DNA of 64,000 nt. Source: Thysanoteuthis rhombus (taxonomy: Eukaryota > Mollusca > Cephalopoda > Oegopsida > Thysanoteuthidae). Location: positions 3,560,086 to 3,624,085 of the forward strand of contig OY735225.1 of NCBI GenBank assembly GCA_963457665.1. Reading direction: 5' to 3'. Both the position numbers and the translations under genes were made by a program. Under the pieces are notes generated by a model. That model was not told the origin of the DNA and made no database searches. It saw only the letters and a program-made list of their open reading frames with translations. Below, in pieces: positions 34,485 through 47,090 of the stretch; position 1 is the stretch's first letter, and every line of letters starts with the position of its first letter.

Positions 34485-34735
34485 GAAACATGATCAAATC
34501 ATTTTGTTAACATGCTGTGTTAGGGATGATCAATAAAAATTTGTAAAAAGTGATCAATGAATAAGTTACTCCCCTCGCATTTTCTTGGATCACAGGCACA
34601 AACTAAGGGACCAATTTAGCAAAATCCTTTTTGTAAATTGCCCATTCCCTGAAATACGTAATTAGCCAGCCAGAACCACTTAGAAACTGAAAAAAAAACT
34701 AACTATGTTGGCAATTTCCGTTGACGGTTTTTGAA
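34485..34735 (-). repeat. Family A interspersed repeat, partial
   Basis: Minus orientation: AAAAACCGTCAACGG start, GGCTGGCTAATTACG and a TGATCATCCCTAACACAGC-type end. Confidence 0.65.
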
Positions 34736-34899
34736 TAAAAGGATGGTCACAGCTATCAGAAAAGGCTATTGAAGTACTATTTTATGCATGTGCAATTGTA
34801 AAAACTAATCATCGTAACAGACTGAATGCTGATTCAAAAATTTATCTGTCTATAATCAAAGCAGATTGCAATGAGATTTGTAGAAGAAACAAACGTTCA

Positions 34900-35275
34900 A
34901 CGATACGGCCACCATCTGTGGTAGTAGTAAGAGAAGGAGGAGGCCGAAGAAGAGCAAGTTGTTTTTCTCTGAGTCAATTGATATCTCTTACTTGTAAAAT
35001 ATTGTTTGTCCCACCAGCCATTTACCCTATAGATAAAATTAATTCACAAGAAAAAAAATATCAGGGACTTCACGCATAATTGCTGTATAGAAAATTATTT
35101 GCAATGAAAATTATAGATCTCCATTTCTGGTTTGAAAAAAAAAAAAATACAAAAATGCAGACATCACATCTTGTCAACCGACATCATAGCAACTGGTTAT
35201 TGAAGCACAACACCACTTTCTTCGTCTTTCTGTTGTTTTTCTTTTAATGTAGTTGTAAATGACTGACCAAAAAAT
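34900..35275 (+). repeat. Dispersed repeat shared with 55.18-55.65 kb
   Basis: Both places have, in order, GAAG(A/G)AG-rich sequence, AGAGCAAGT, CAATTGAT, CTTACTTGTAAAATATTG or a near match, ATAAAATT(A/G)AT, CAAAAATGCAG and TTTTTGTTGTTT-like sequence. It is several hundred bases long, of unknown class and without coding capacity. Confidence 0.55.
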
Positions 35276-35279
35276 ATCG

Positions 35280-36850
35280 AACAGTCGGTTATCTGTGTGA
35301 TGGGTCATTTTTGATACCACCTTTTTATCTTTGTATATCTAGGATCACAGATGTTTTTATTCAGTTCCTTGATTTTGTTTTGTACCCAGGCTGATTGACA
35401 AATGGGTTAGGTGTATCGGTCTGATCTGTTCGTGCAGGTCGAACAAGGGAAGGAATAAGTGTTGCCAATTATGGTTTGTTACTTAAAGCCAAACAAAAGT
35501 CTTTAAAAATGTTTAAAATCTGCTAAATTCTATATATTTTAGATTTTATATCTCCATGTACTGATTTAGAGCCCATTTACGAAATGAAAAAAAGAACAAC
35601 TTTAAACTGAGACTCCAACTTTTACTTGTGTCGAACTTACTAGATTTAATTAGCTATTGTAGATAGTTATATCAGCTAAATTGGAAAAAATCTCAGCCAG
35701 ATCTCGCCCCTCAATGGCTAATTTGCAAACAGAAAGTAAATGGGGTGGGGGCTATTTGGAACGCCCCAGGTCCTGAAAGAGTTAAAATGATAATATTTCT
35801 GTTCTTTCTTCTACCCTATCACTTCAAACAATTATCAGAATTTTAGAACGAAAGCAGGTCGCACTCTTAACGCCCACGCATATTCTCGAAGCCAAGGCAG
35901 TTTTTTTTTAATACTTGAGTTTAAGTTTCATTTATTTGGTAAAATGATTGTTTACCAGCTTTTTGTATAACCGTTGATATCACATCTACGTCAAAACATT
36001 AAATTATGCTAATGCAGTGGTTTTCAAACCTCAACTGTTCGATGAACCTTTCTCAATGATTACATTGTCTAGGAACTCCCTTCAAAAACGACTCTCTCTT
36101 CTACGTATATATATATTTACATGATCATGTAACTATTGGATTTTGACATTGTTTATGGAGTTATTTGAATGTGTATAAACCAAAACGAAAAATAAGCACA
36201 AGAGTGGAAAAGTAAGAACGAAGTTTACTGAGAAAAAATAAATAATTGAACAACTGCTGACTGAAAAGCACCAGTGTCACGTAAATAACAAGAGGTGTTA
36301 ATGAATTTTTGTTCTGTATTAAAGGTACTGTTTGTGTTGAAGAAGTAGAATAAACACATACAAACAGTTGAGGAATCGTTTATGTAATGAGGAATCATTA
36401 GGTATATTGGGAAAATGTCATTTTGTTTTACGGAACCATTGGAAAAGTCACGCAAAAACAAGTTTTAATACCGTTGCTCAAAAGATATCTTGTGGTACAG
36501 TCAGGGGTGGATTTGGTGATCAATGCAGGGTTACGGTGTATACTTACTTCTCAGCTTCAGTGTAAGTTATATGGTCTGGAGACGACCCCAAAACAAGCCA
36601 TATTAATTTTTTTACCTATAGGGGCTTACAGTTTCCTGGAAGCCCCCAGCTGTGCTGGTTCACTTCGGCCATACCTGATGGACTTCCATGTAATCCCTGA
36701 GAATGAATCTTAAATACAGCCGTACCGTATGAATGCATTTTGATGTTTAACCTCCGAAAATTTACTATAAAAGGTTTCTGAATGTTTTTTGTTGTATCAG
36801 GTGTATTCAATAACATCCTCAATGCTACAAAAACTGTTGCAAAAAACATG
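35280..36850. other. Non-coding intronic DNA
   Basis: No recognisable gene or element apart from the hAT-like motif at 36017. Confidence 0.5.
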
Positions 36851-36854
36851 GATG

Positions 36855-36965
36855 AAGAAATGAACGAGTAATGGACATCTTGAGCATTTGGCGATCATAT
36901 TTGACGCAATCTTCGAAATTATACCTTTCCAGTGGCCAGACTGGTATACTTTTACTATGTTGTTG
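36855..36965. repeat. Single unit of a ~150-bp degenerate satellite
   Basis: GAACGAGTAATGGACAT, TCGAAATTATACCTTTCC, then GGTATACTTTTACTATGTTG matches the units at 58.02-58.44 kb. Confidence 0.5.
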
Positions 36966-38164
36966 AGAATCTTTTTGGGGTGAGGTATTTTTTCATTTAT
37001 AAATGCACTCCACTATAGTTCTTAAAACCTGTTTCCATCACGGGATACAACAAATTTTGGTGGTTATGGGGGCAAATGATAACGTAATTACAGTAGTATT
37101 TTAGATTAGACTGCATTTGAACCTGGTATACATTGTTACAATTTTTTTTTTCCAAATCGCTGCTCACTGACCTTACCGCTTCTGATAATTAAGCATCATA
37201 TTTTGTTAATTTTGAAAGAAAAGTTTCGGCTATTGGTCTTCATCCTCTGTGTTGAGTAAGGAATTGTCAGTGATTTAATTAATGCAAGTGTTACTGACGG
37301 GATATGGCTATCATATAAGATCATTACAAACGATTTAACTTAGGAAAATATTACAAATACTTTAGCAATAGAAATTCATTGCAAATCAGGATGAAGGGAT
37401 TGTCAGTGGTCAGAAATGAAAGCAAACGTTACAGACAGAATATAGCTATCATACGGTGTAATAAATTGAACAATCGTAGCCATCAGAGATGGCGGAGAAT
37501 TTTATCCTTTTTTCCTATAAGTACGTGTGTCGGTGTTTGTTCCAGCGCTCATGACCATACCGTTTTGTCTACGACCTTGAAAATTGGCATTAATACTCCT
37601 CTATACCTTTTAGAATTTTTTTTTCATACCTGACCTTTTTCAGACCTTATTAACAGCCAGATTTTTCTCGATGTTTTTTGAAACTCTATTCTAAATGTTT
37701 CCTTGTGGTAATAACATATATTCGACGGAATCTAGATGGGTTTTAGAAAAATCATATCTTAGATGTTTTCCATTGATGTCATGAATAGATTTATTCTGAC
37801 CATCATTGTTATTCGATGGAATTATTTTTCATGATTTCATATCTTGACGGTACGGTTGTTCAAATATTGACTGTGATGGCGAGTTTTATTTCATTCTTAT
37901 TAGACATCAGCAGATTTAAAAACGGATCCCATCGCATGACAAAAGTTGAACAATTAAGTGACTTGCACTACCATTGATTTTTTTTTTGTGTGGCTGTGGT
38001 CACTTTGCAAAGTCCTGGATCCGCCACTGAACTTACTTCTCATCAATTTGTTGTTTGAGATGAGTCAGTTTCACCATTACGACTACTTTTTACTATTTTC
38101 ATTGCTTCTTATCGTTACATGTTATTTTAGCCGGTCAATTCACCGGTCATTGAAATAAGGAAAT

Positions 38165-38760
38165 AACGTCATCATTATCATGGTGTCCGTCTTTGGACAT
38201 AGACCTTCTCCCAGGATTTGCCGATTGTCCCTATCGTGGACGTCGCATTTCGTATTTGGTCTTTGTGGATCCACGTTATAAGTCGTAATATCCAGCAATT
38301 ATCTGATTTTCGCAACATGGCCTACCCATTGCCAATTGAGTTTTCTAATCGATTTTATGATATATCTGATTCCTGTTTTTTCTCTAATATACTGTGCTGT
38401 CTTGTGATCACTCATAGGGATGTCTAACATGATCCTCTCCTGTGCACTTTGCATGGTTCTTAGTTTGATGGTCAATCTTTTGGTTAGGTACCATGTTTTA
38501 GCTCCATAGGTGACTATCGGGAGGATGCATTGGTTGTATAACCTTCTTTTCAGGAACAGTGGGATTTTCTTGTTCTTGAAAGTTGAGCTTGCACTACTGA
38601 AAGCTTGCCAAACTGAAGTGATTTCTTCTTATGGAGATTCGTTGTCGTAGATTAATGCAGTGGTCTTCTTTTTTCATCTTTGTGTTTTCGATTTTTATGT
38701 CCTTATCCTCATGTTCGTTCAAGACACAAGCTCTCTTCCTTAAGCGAAGCTTTAACCTAA
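38165..38760 (-). mobile_element. RTE-like LINE 3' end, longest minus copy
   Basis: It begins after a short ATC-type tail (CATCATTATCATGG) with TCTTTGGACATAGACCTTC and extends about 580 bases. On the minus strand it passes through the regions for the WRDHK, MQCAHE and AETW-type motifs (TGGAGCTAAAACATGG) and the KRRLYNQ-like region. Confidence 0.8.
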
Positions 38761-39264
38761 AAACGTCTGATCACACATTAAATTCAGCTTGAGTTGAGAC
38801 TGAACAAAAACTTAAATTCAGGATACTTGAGTTATTAAAGATGAAATTACCCAATGGCTTTAGTCTCCTTAGTGCTGATCCATGCATGAATAAACCCGTC
38901 ATTTTTGACGGGTATATCCTAGTCAAAATATAAGTATATATGCTAATTTACCCCTTGTTTGCGCTTACAAATCCCATTGGTTAGTTCACCTTCCTATTAT
39001 GACACTATGATAACGAGATAACGTCATAGAAACCCTTGAGACTTTGTCTGATCAAAGAGCTTGAGTTGAAACTTGAAAAAACACTTGAAATTAGTACACT
39101 TGAATTATTAAAAAAAAAATTAGCTTTAAGTTCTTTTGTGCCGATTCATACATAAACAAACCCACCATTAATTTTAACTGGTATTTGCTCGTTAAAAATA
39201 CCAAAGGATAAATTTGTTAAAAGTGAATTTTGTAAAAAAAAAACAAAAAAAAAACCCCAAAAAA

Positions 39265-39575
39265 CTAGTCTGGTTAGTCACTCAACAGAAACCATCGTGT
39301 AACCAATGTCTTTTGGTAGCATGCCGTACTTTGGGAGATCAATCAAAAATCGTTAGTAAATCACTTTTCTTGCCTTTTGTTGGACAGTGATCACTTGAAA
39401 ATCTGAATTTTCAAAAAACAAAACAAAAAAACGAGTGTGAATGCTGCTGCACACAATTTAATATAAACTTATATTAAGAATTGTATCCTTCACTAAAACC
39501 CTATTTAGGTTTGGTTGATAACATACATACATTACCAGCCAAACTCGAAAACAGAATATACCTATGTTGACATAC
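39265..39575 (-). repeat. Family A interspersed repeat
   Basis: GGTTAGTCACTC (the inverted right end), GGTAGCATGCCGTACTTTGG, CAGTGATCAC, a GAATGCTGCTGCACAC block and TTTTCGAGTTTGGC. Confidence 0.7.
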
Positions 39576-39579
39576 CACG

Positions 39580-42500
39580 TCACCCCACTTTTTTTTTTTT
39601 GCTCGTTGGCTCTGATCAAAGTGTAGTATCAATACCATGGCATTGACTAAGGTGCAGAATCTGCTTTTAGACAACCATTAGCCGGAGGGTGCTGGCGGTT
39701 GTTTCAGTCCGGGTTCACCGGTGCTATGTCGTAGCCAATGAGGGGTGCTGAGGCTCAGCATTGCAAAGTGCATTGAGACCTATGGATTCGCCCTAGGACC
39801 TCAACTATTTACTCGGTCCAGTTGCGGGGCAGTGCTGTCCCATTATACTAAGATGAGTCGGGCTTATCCTGACGCCTTTGCTACACTAGTCACGGGGACT
39901 GGATCAATTCTTTTCATGGGTGCTCTATCCCTAGTCCACATTAAAAACGACCTTGTGTCACATCTCACCTTTGTGGAGGCACAAGTAAATAAAATACTTA
40001 TGCTGACATTTTTGGTCACAGTTTCTAACAGGTTCAATTGAATCTGAGTTACGCAAGCTATTGTTTATCCCGTTAAACGGATATACGGAAGCCTGCATTT
40101 TGAAATCAGTGTCAGAAATGAATTTAGATTTAAAAGGCAGCTACTTATTTTATCATACTAAATACTATCATACTTTTTGAGAGCCTTTGATTAATAGTTT
40201 TGAAAATGACCTACTTCTATACTTATTATATAAGTGAAAAAAATGGCAACCACCTTTGTCACGTTACGAAACGTTTGCGTGACATTCTGGCTTATGAAAT
40301 TTAATCCTGGAGTTATACAGGCTTGTCCATAAATGATCTGTACAATTTTGAACAGTTATTAAAAAAACAAATATCAAGATAATTGTACAGTATTTATTGC
40401 AGAATGAGGACAAAGAGCAATCCCTGATCTGCAAATTGGAGAAAACGTATCATAGAGAATTGAACATAAAGCGATAACTCTAAAAGATGCTCAATATTAC
40501 CGGAATGTGCCCTATCACATGGTTAGGGTTAGTAGGTTGGTTTGGGGTCGGTGCTTCTAATTTCACAACTATTTTTCGGTGCTATTTTGTTACCTGGAAA
40601 TTGCCGTATATACTCATTTAAGTCAAATCTTTAAGACTAATTTATGGGGTCAACTATTACATAGATACTATTTTCGAGGGACTGAAGTTCAAACTACAAT
40701 CCAAAATATTGTATCAATAAGCAGAAACATTTTTAGAACAGCTTGAAAAGAGTTGAGACTTGAAAAAAAAACTTACAAGTTGGATACTTTGATTATCAAA
40801 AGTTAATAACCTAATGAAATAACTTCATGCACCTTGTGCCAATTCATATATCAATAACCCCATCATTTTTACGAGTATGCACTAATGTATATATAATAAT
40901 GAGAACGAAGGTATGAATCATGGAAATTTTGCTTTTTACTTACATCCTGTATACTTTTAAAAAGTTGTTGCGTCTCTAATCATTTTATCTAATGAAAGTA
41001 AACTTCCAAGTACTCCATCGGTCCCCTGTATTCACGAGATAATACAACCCCCCACCATGCGCGGGTGACACGAAAATAATTCCTGGAACACTTGGTTGAG
41101 TTCCAGTTACTCCACTGATGCCCCCACACCTAGCCTGCCAGAGTGAAAAACCCACTGAGTCAGACATGCCAAATCAGACATTTTTTCGGCTAAAAATCTG
41201 CGATAGTAGATAATCTGTTCATAAAAAGTGATTAGCTAATTTAATTTTATTCTATAGCCAAGTCAAAACCTATGTAGTATAGCCTGTAAAATAGCCGAAA
41301 CTGGAAATATTAGTCGATGTTAGCCATTTATTGAAGCAGTTTTAGCCGAAAAAAATATCCAAGTATGGGTCAAGTTTAGCAGATATTACATTGTAAATCG
41401 AACATCGAATTTTGCAAAAAGGGACAAAAGGTAGGGGCTCAGTTTAGCATTATACGTACATTGAAAAGCGGTCACCCATTTTGGTGCCAATTCACTTTCT
41501 TTCCCTATAAAAGTTCTTTTTTCTTAGTAAAAAAAAAAGGCGAAATACTGAGAAAAAAACAAAGATCTGGATTAGTGACAGCAAATCGAACTATACTGGA
41601 AAATATCTTTCATGAACTTTTTTTCATTTGAGATCTCAAAACCAATCGTTGGTCTGCCACTGTATACATATACATATACATGTATTGTATTTGATGTCTT
41701 GTACTTACAGGTATATTATGATGACATGGATGTTTCTTTAAACGTTGGGTCAGCAATTTGTTGAGAATGCAAGTCGTTCTCAACGGTCTTTTTACAAAAT
41801 GAATTTCTCTTTGTATAATTTTTCTTTGTAGAACAGACCGACGTATCTATTGTAATGAAGAGTTACGTGTCCGGAGAGAAATTAAATGATCATCTGACTC
41901 TAGAAATAATGTAATATTCGCAGTATCTGTTGAATAGTAAACATGTATATTTAGATATGTTTCGATAATGCTTTAGTCAAATATAACAATAGAATACATG
42001 AAAGAGAAATACCAGCAAGACAGACATGGAAAAAACCGTATCTATGTACAAGAGATGTCTATAAGATGTATCCTTGTTAATTGCAGAACGAAATGATGTA
42101 GTGTATTTTAAGGCAATGTTAACAATGATAAAGCTAGTATAAAACAGCTTATGAAAAATAGGGATGATTATTAGAATGTGCACACAAGTAAATTAGCTTC
42201 TGAGCAAGGATATTTTATATCTACATTCATGCATAGATGGGCTGGAACGAAAATAGTGCGCCCTTGAATTTATATTTTATATTCTTGAAACTACATGAAA
42301 CGCGTGGACGTCGTACCAAGCAGAGACGCTCAAACAGATTTCGATTTTGTTCATTTTTAATTCCATTTTGTTTGGTGAGAGAATAATTTGGAAGCTAACT
42401 AGTTACTACTTTGTGAGAAAACGCATTTTTTCCTAAATACACTGTCAGTTTCGTATTTCAAAACTTAATTTTGATCAATAGAGATACGACAAAAAGTTGT

Positions 42501-42685
42501 TTAAAAGCTATTTCTAGCTGTTTGTGTTGGACTGTTATAAATACTCTCCTAACCTGACAAATGTTAGGTATCTGAAAATTGCCGATAAAAAGAAATAACA
42601 GAAAAATAAATGCAAGGTTTGATTAGTTGTAAAATATTTTTGAAAAATTGAGTAACGGACGATTTGCAAAAATATTCATTCACAA
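39580..42685. other. Non-coding intronic DNA
   Basis: The open frame at 39745-40041 (98 codons) has no recognisable domain and no splice or start context. I see nothing else to name. Confidence 0.5.
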
Positions 42686-42689
42686 AAAA

Positions 42690-42800
42690 AGCAAATAGGT
42701 TTCTTCAGTTTTTAAGTTGGTCTGTCCGGTTGGTTATCTATATATGTGCAAAGGCAGCAAAAATGGAGCTAAAGGGGAAGAACACCTAAACTTTTACTCC
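42690..42800 (+). repeat. Family A left-end fragment
   Basis: AGGTTTCTTCAGTTTTTAAG, GGTTGGTTATCTATATATG and AATGGAGCTAAAGGGGAAGA. Confidence 0.6.
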
Positions 42801-43170
42801 TTATATATAAAGACATAATTAGCGACTAACCTAGCCAATTTTGAGTATCTGTAATTTACTGGAAACCCTCTACATTTGTCAGCTCCTGCCTGCCAATACT
42901 CTATTTTGTTCATACGAGGGGATGCTTTTATCCCTTTTTTATTTCTCTTTAGGGCCAAATATCCCATTTAGGCCTTCCACAGTAATCTACTTGGAAACCC
43001 GCCCTTGGGGTAGTTTCTTAGCTAGTAATGATAAATCCAAGTTGAGAGAAAAATGATGATAAATTACTAGATGATCTCGTGGAAATTCCACTGGTTTTGA
43101 CAACAAAGATTATCCATTGTTTTTCTGCCTATGCTCATCTCTCGCTCTTTGCGTATATCTTCTCATTCTG

Positions 43171-43242
43171 TCCCTCATCCCTTCCAATCTTGTGTCCCTC
43201 ATCCCTTCCAATCTTGTGTCCCTCATCCCTTCCAATCTTCGT
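43171..43242. repeat. 24-bp tandem repeat, three copies
   Basis: The unit TCCCTCATCCCTTCCAATCT plus TGTG occurs three times at 24-base spacing. The last copy differs in its final bases. Confidence 0.9.
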
Positions 43243-43696
43243 TTCCTATCCATTTTTTTCATGTAAATGTTCTACAAACATAGAATTAGTTTTATATGCG
43301 GAAATATTCCTGTGCTATTTTCATGTCCCCTTACTTCCTACCCTTTTATTCAAATACCCCATCTTCTCTTTACGTTATTACTGAAAGCGTAAGATCTGAA
43401 CGCAGATAGGAACAATCGGCTATTATAGATTTATAGATTAAATATTTACATTAAATCCACAACAACCAAAACTACATTTATTGAATTTTCATTTTTATCA
43501 TAAAAAAACAAACTATGATTGACGTTTCTTATAATTTCCCATAACCTTTGTGGGACCAAAAAGCCAGTGAGTAACTAGGAAGTATGCTGTGTGCAGAAAA
43601 TATCTTATTTTTGAGACGATCTTTCGTTTTTTTTTTTGTCTGAAGTTTGAGAAAGTGAGGAAAAGTCGGTCCACACATAAACTTTAGCAGAACAAG

Positions 43697-44320
43697 TCAT
43701 GTGCAATAATCACGTCAAAAGATAAGACCAAAACGAGTAAAATTGGAGACCTAAAACTGGAGAGAGTCGACCACTACATTTACCTAAGAGAACGAATCTT
43801 CAAGAAATCCTCAAAAGAAGAGATCAAGCGAAGAATCGCTCTAGGATGGCAAACCTTCGGTCCATCAAGCTCAATTTTCAAAAACAAGATCCCATTAATC
43901 CTAGATTAAGGGTATACAACCAATGCATCCTCCCGGTTGTTATCCATGGAGCTGAAATATGGAACCTAACCAAAAGACTGACTCGCAGACTGAGAACCAT
44001 GCAATGTGCACATGAAAGAATCTTGCCCATCCTCCTATGGAGAGATCACAAGACAGTATAGTATATCAGATAGAAAATGAAAGGAGTCTGAGACGTCATA
44101 GAATCGATTAGAAAGCTCAAATAGCCATGGGCTGGTCATGTTGTTAGAATGGTAGACAACCGATGGGCATCGTTACTCTCAGCATTGATTCCTAGAGATG
44201 ACATGCGCAACCGAGGCTTATCGAACACAAGATGGAGAGAGCCCACGATAGAGGGGTGTAGCGAATTTTGGGAAAGATGCATTAACAGACGTTAAGAGAT
44301 TGATGATGATGATGATGTAT
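43697..44320 (+). mobile_element. RTE-like LINE, C-terminal 200 codons, 5'-truncated
   Basis: The plus strand reads VDHYIYLRERIFKKS, EEIKRRIALGWQTFG, then RVYNQCILPVVIHGAEIWNL, TKRLTRRLRTMQCAHERI and WRDHKT. After stops it continues DVIESIRKLK, WAGHVVRMVDNRWA and TRWREPT, ending before the GATGAT tail at 44308-44317. This is the order of the RTE-type C-terminus (compare ALGWxxFG, AETWxLTKR, LKWxWAGHVAR). Broken by several stops. Confidence 0.88.
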
Positions 44321-44344
44321 AGTAGAAGGTTTATTTATTCGGTG

Positions 44345-44640
44345 TATTCATCATAACCATCATCAGCCTTTTAATGTCCGCCGTTGGACATAAACCTTCC
44401 TTGAGATTCGACAAACCTTTCTATCATGGGCTTCGCTGAGCCACTACTTTCCAAATTTGTTTAGTTCGTCACGTCTTATTTTCTGTCGGCCATAGTTTCA
44501 CACATCGTCTATGCTCAGCAGTCGTCTGCAATTCTCGCAACATGGCCAGTCCATTGCCATTTGAGTACTCCAATGGATTCCATGATATCTCTGACTCTTG
44601 TTTTTCCCCTGTCTGATATACAGAGGCACTGAGCAATGAA
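44345..44640 (-). mobile_element. RTE-like LINE 3' end, tail-to-tail with the previous copy
   Basis: ATCATAACCATCATCAG tail, then CCGCCGTTGGACATAAACC and the minus-strand codons for ESIGVLKWQWTGHVARIADD. It is separated from the plus-strand copy by about 25 bases. Confidence 0.82.
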
Positions 44641-44869
44641 CATAATGTACAAGTCACGAGTAACCAGTTCCAAGATTTCCCAGAATTTACTCTTTGGGAG
44701 GCGAAGCAAGCCATACGGTCTATTGGGTCTATTTTATCACTTATTCATTATATAATCCCTTAATTTGCAAGACATTAAATGTTTACTTCACTGCATATTT
44801 TATTCTTGAACACACTGGCGTACAACAAAGTAAAATCTGGCCGTAAATATCTTTTCCTTAACCCTCTTT

Positions 44870-45075
44870 TAACTTTGTCGGTTGAAGTGATCTATTCACT
44901 CGTTTTGTCTATCTGTTCACACGATATCTTTAAAAGTTCTCAATTAATTTCAATGATATTTTGCTGAAAGGTGGGGCATGAGCTTAGATAGAATCACTGA
45001 CAGTCTCCAAAATGAGATTATGATATACATTTTGGTTAATGTGACACGTCGATGAGAATAAAAACATAGGCATAT
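44870..45075 (+). repeat. CCTCTGCCAA-family fragment
   Basis: AAAAGTTCTCAATTAATTTC, ATGATATTTTGCTGAAAGGTG and GGGCATGAGCTTAGATAGAA. Confidence 0.5.
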
Positions 45076-45210
45076 TCAATCTTGATAAGGCTAAACAACG
45101 TCTTAGATTTAGAAAAATCATTTCTGGAAATCTCCATTTCTCATAATGACCGTGTGTTTCTGTTTAGTACTTCATTATTCAATGGCGTATCTAGAACGCT
45201 GACTGAAGAC

Positions 45211-45615
45211 ACTGTCGACTGTGTGTCGAAGTCTTCTGAAGTCTGTCGACTGTGTGTCGAAGTCTTCTGAAGTCTGTCGACTGTGTGTCGAAGTCTTCTG
45301 AAGTCTGTCGACTGTGTGTCGAAGTCTTCTGAAGTCTGTCGACTGTGTGTCGAAGTCTTCTGAAGTCTGTCGACTGTGTGTCGAAGTCTTCTGAAGTCTG
45401 TCGACTGTGTGTCGAAGTCTTCTGAAGTCTGTCGACTGTGTGTCGAAGTCTTCTGAAGTCTGTCGACTGTGTGTCGAAGTCTTCTGAAGTCTGTCGACTG
45501 TGTGTCGAAGTCTTCTGAAGTCTGTCGACTGTGTGTCGAAGTCTTCTGAAGTCTGTCGACTGTGTGTCGAAGTCTTCTGAAGTCTGTCGACTGTGTGTCG
45601 AAGTCTTCTGAACTC
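45211..45615. repeat. 31-bp minisatellite, ~13 copies
   Basis: The unit CTGTCGACTGTGTGTCGAAG followed by TCTTCTGAAGT repeats every 31 bases with almost no variation. Because 31 is not a multiple of three, each unit is read in three successive frames, and all of them are free of stops on the minus strand. This creates a false 178-codon frame (45141-45677). The unit resembles a segment inside the 1.3-kb repeat at 45.8-50.4 kb. Confidence 0.97.
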
Positions 45616-45809
45616 AGCACAGTGACCACCCACATCGTAGCTATGTATATGGACTGACTTTCATAAAGTTTTTCCATTGATGTATGGTGTCAGAGGTATG
45701 CACCCACTTAGTGCTTCTTAGTTTTGCGATAAAAGATATAATGGTTTTTTTTTTTTTTTTTGTAACAATGAAATTAAAAAAGATGTTCATGTTTATCGAA
45801 CATTGAAGA

Positions 45810-47090
45810 TGTTTTTGATGTGGTAATTTTATTCCGACTTATAGCAAAGAATGAAAAAACAAGTTTTGTCAACCAGGAAGGACCTTCTATAGAGGTGTGC
45901 CGTAAAAGCAATAATACCTATACTTGGTCAATATTTGCAGATGATTGATAATGCCACATCTCATCAGATATGAAATCAAGATAAGATATCAACATGCCTG
46001 AATTGATGGACGTAATTACCTGTTTCTCAGGTGTGTTCTAATTATGTCAAATAGAACCACAAACATGTATGCGCACCTGAACAGATACAATAGTGTTCAG
46101 AGTCAAGTTACTGAAAATTAACAATTTCCGTTTGTAGAAAAAGATAGCTCACGTATAACACCCTAATACAGAATATGTGCAACAAATAGGGTTCAAAAAA
46201 GGATCATGAAAAGGAGCCTACCCCACACGATGGAAGATATTGGTGTCTATTGATGGAGTAATCGGTTTGTCCTTATCTAAAAGGTGTACAAAAATGCACC
46301 CCCTTTTCTACCAATGAGATACGGATTTTTTCTAAATCGTATTTTCTGTTTTATTCCACGATAATAACTGTATTTCACTGTTTACTATGATTTCTTTTAT
46401 AGAACAACACAAACAAGATTTTATAAGGGCAAAGTTACCATATTGACACTTTTAGGACAGCATTTTTACACTTCACGAACCACCTTTTAAAGGATTTTTT
46501 GTCATTTTTTTCACGTAAATGCTCCATCTTTCTCTTGACGATAATTATTTCTCCTGTTTTTCACAGAGTGTATGAACTCTGTCTCAAAAGCTAAGTATTG
46601 GAAGTTAATTATGGAAGGGGGTCCAAAAGCTTTATGAATAGTAGTACATCTGATTTTTTTAAATTAATATTATACAATAACAAATATCACTAAATGTCTG
46701 AGGGAGCCTCTCAATAAGCCTCCCCCAGCCCTCAAATCTTGAGCTATGCCCTTTGTGTCAGAGGCCCATAAATATCATTTGGTACTTTGAAATTTGTTTT
46801 TTATTTAGTCCATCCAAGGAAATTAAAGCAATTCGGTAAAGGATAAGCTGGTAGCTGAGTAAGTTTGTAACGGTTAAGTGTAAGCATTCATTTGATGTTT
46901 GTAGAAACTTTTCACAGCTCAATAGTGACTAAAAAAAGATCTTAAACGCCTTCAATTATGACTTCAACTGCATAACCTTTTGCACATATAAAATATGTAC
47001 AAACATGCAATTTATCACCCTTTCTCCCAATGAGTCGTGGGTTGCTTCAAAATCAACTTTGTCGAACTTTAACTCTATTGACTGCGTATC
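45810..47090 (+). repeat. 1.3-kb repeat unit (family D), copy 1
   Basis: Landmarks in order: GTCAACCAGGAAGGA (45868), TGGTTCTATTTG-type block in inverse sense (AAATAGAACCACAAACATGT), TTGGTGTCTATTGATGGAG, GGACAGCATTTTTACACTTC, TTGATGTTTGTAGAAACTTT and GGGTTGCTTCAAAATC. The same landmarks occur again from 47164 and, inverted, at 50.39-49.11 kb. There is no coding capacity. Confidence 0.75.

Noticed and set aside
39745-40041. 98-codon plus-strand frame
   Set aside because: No recognisable domain. Its surroundings are repeat-like and the length is expected by chance in 64 kb.
45211-45615. CRISPR-like appearance of 30-31-bp repeats (also 51107-51394)
   Set aside because: Units are directly adjacent with no variable spacers, and the genome is eukaryotic.
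45141-45677. 178-codon minus-strand frame with a 31-residue repeat
   Set aside because: It is created by the 31-bp minisatellite, whose three frames happen to lack stops. No splice or start context.
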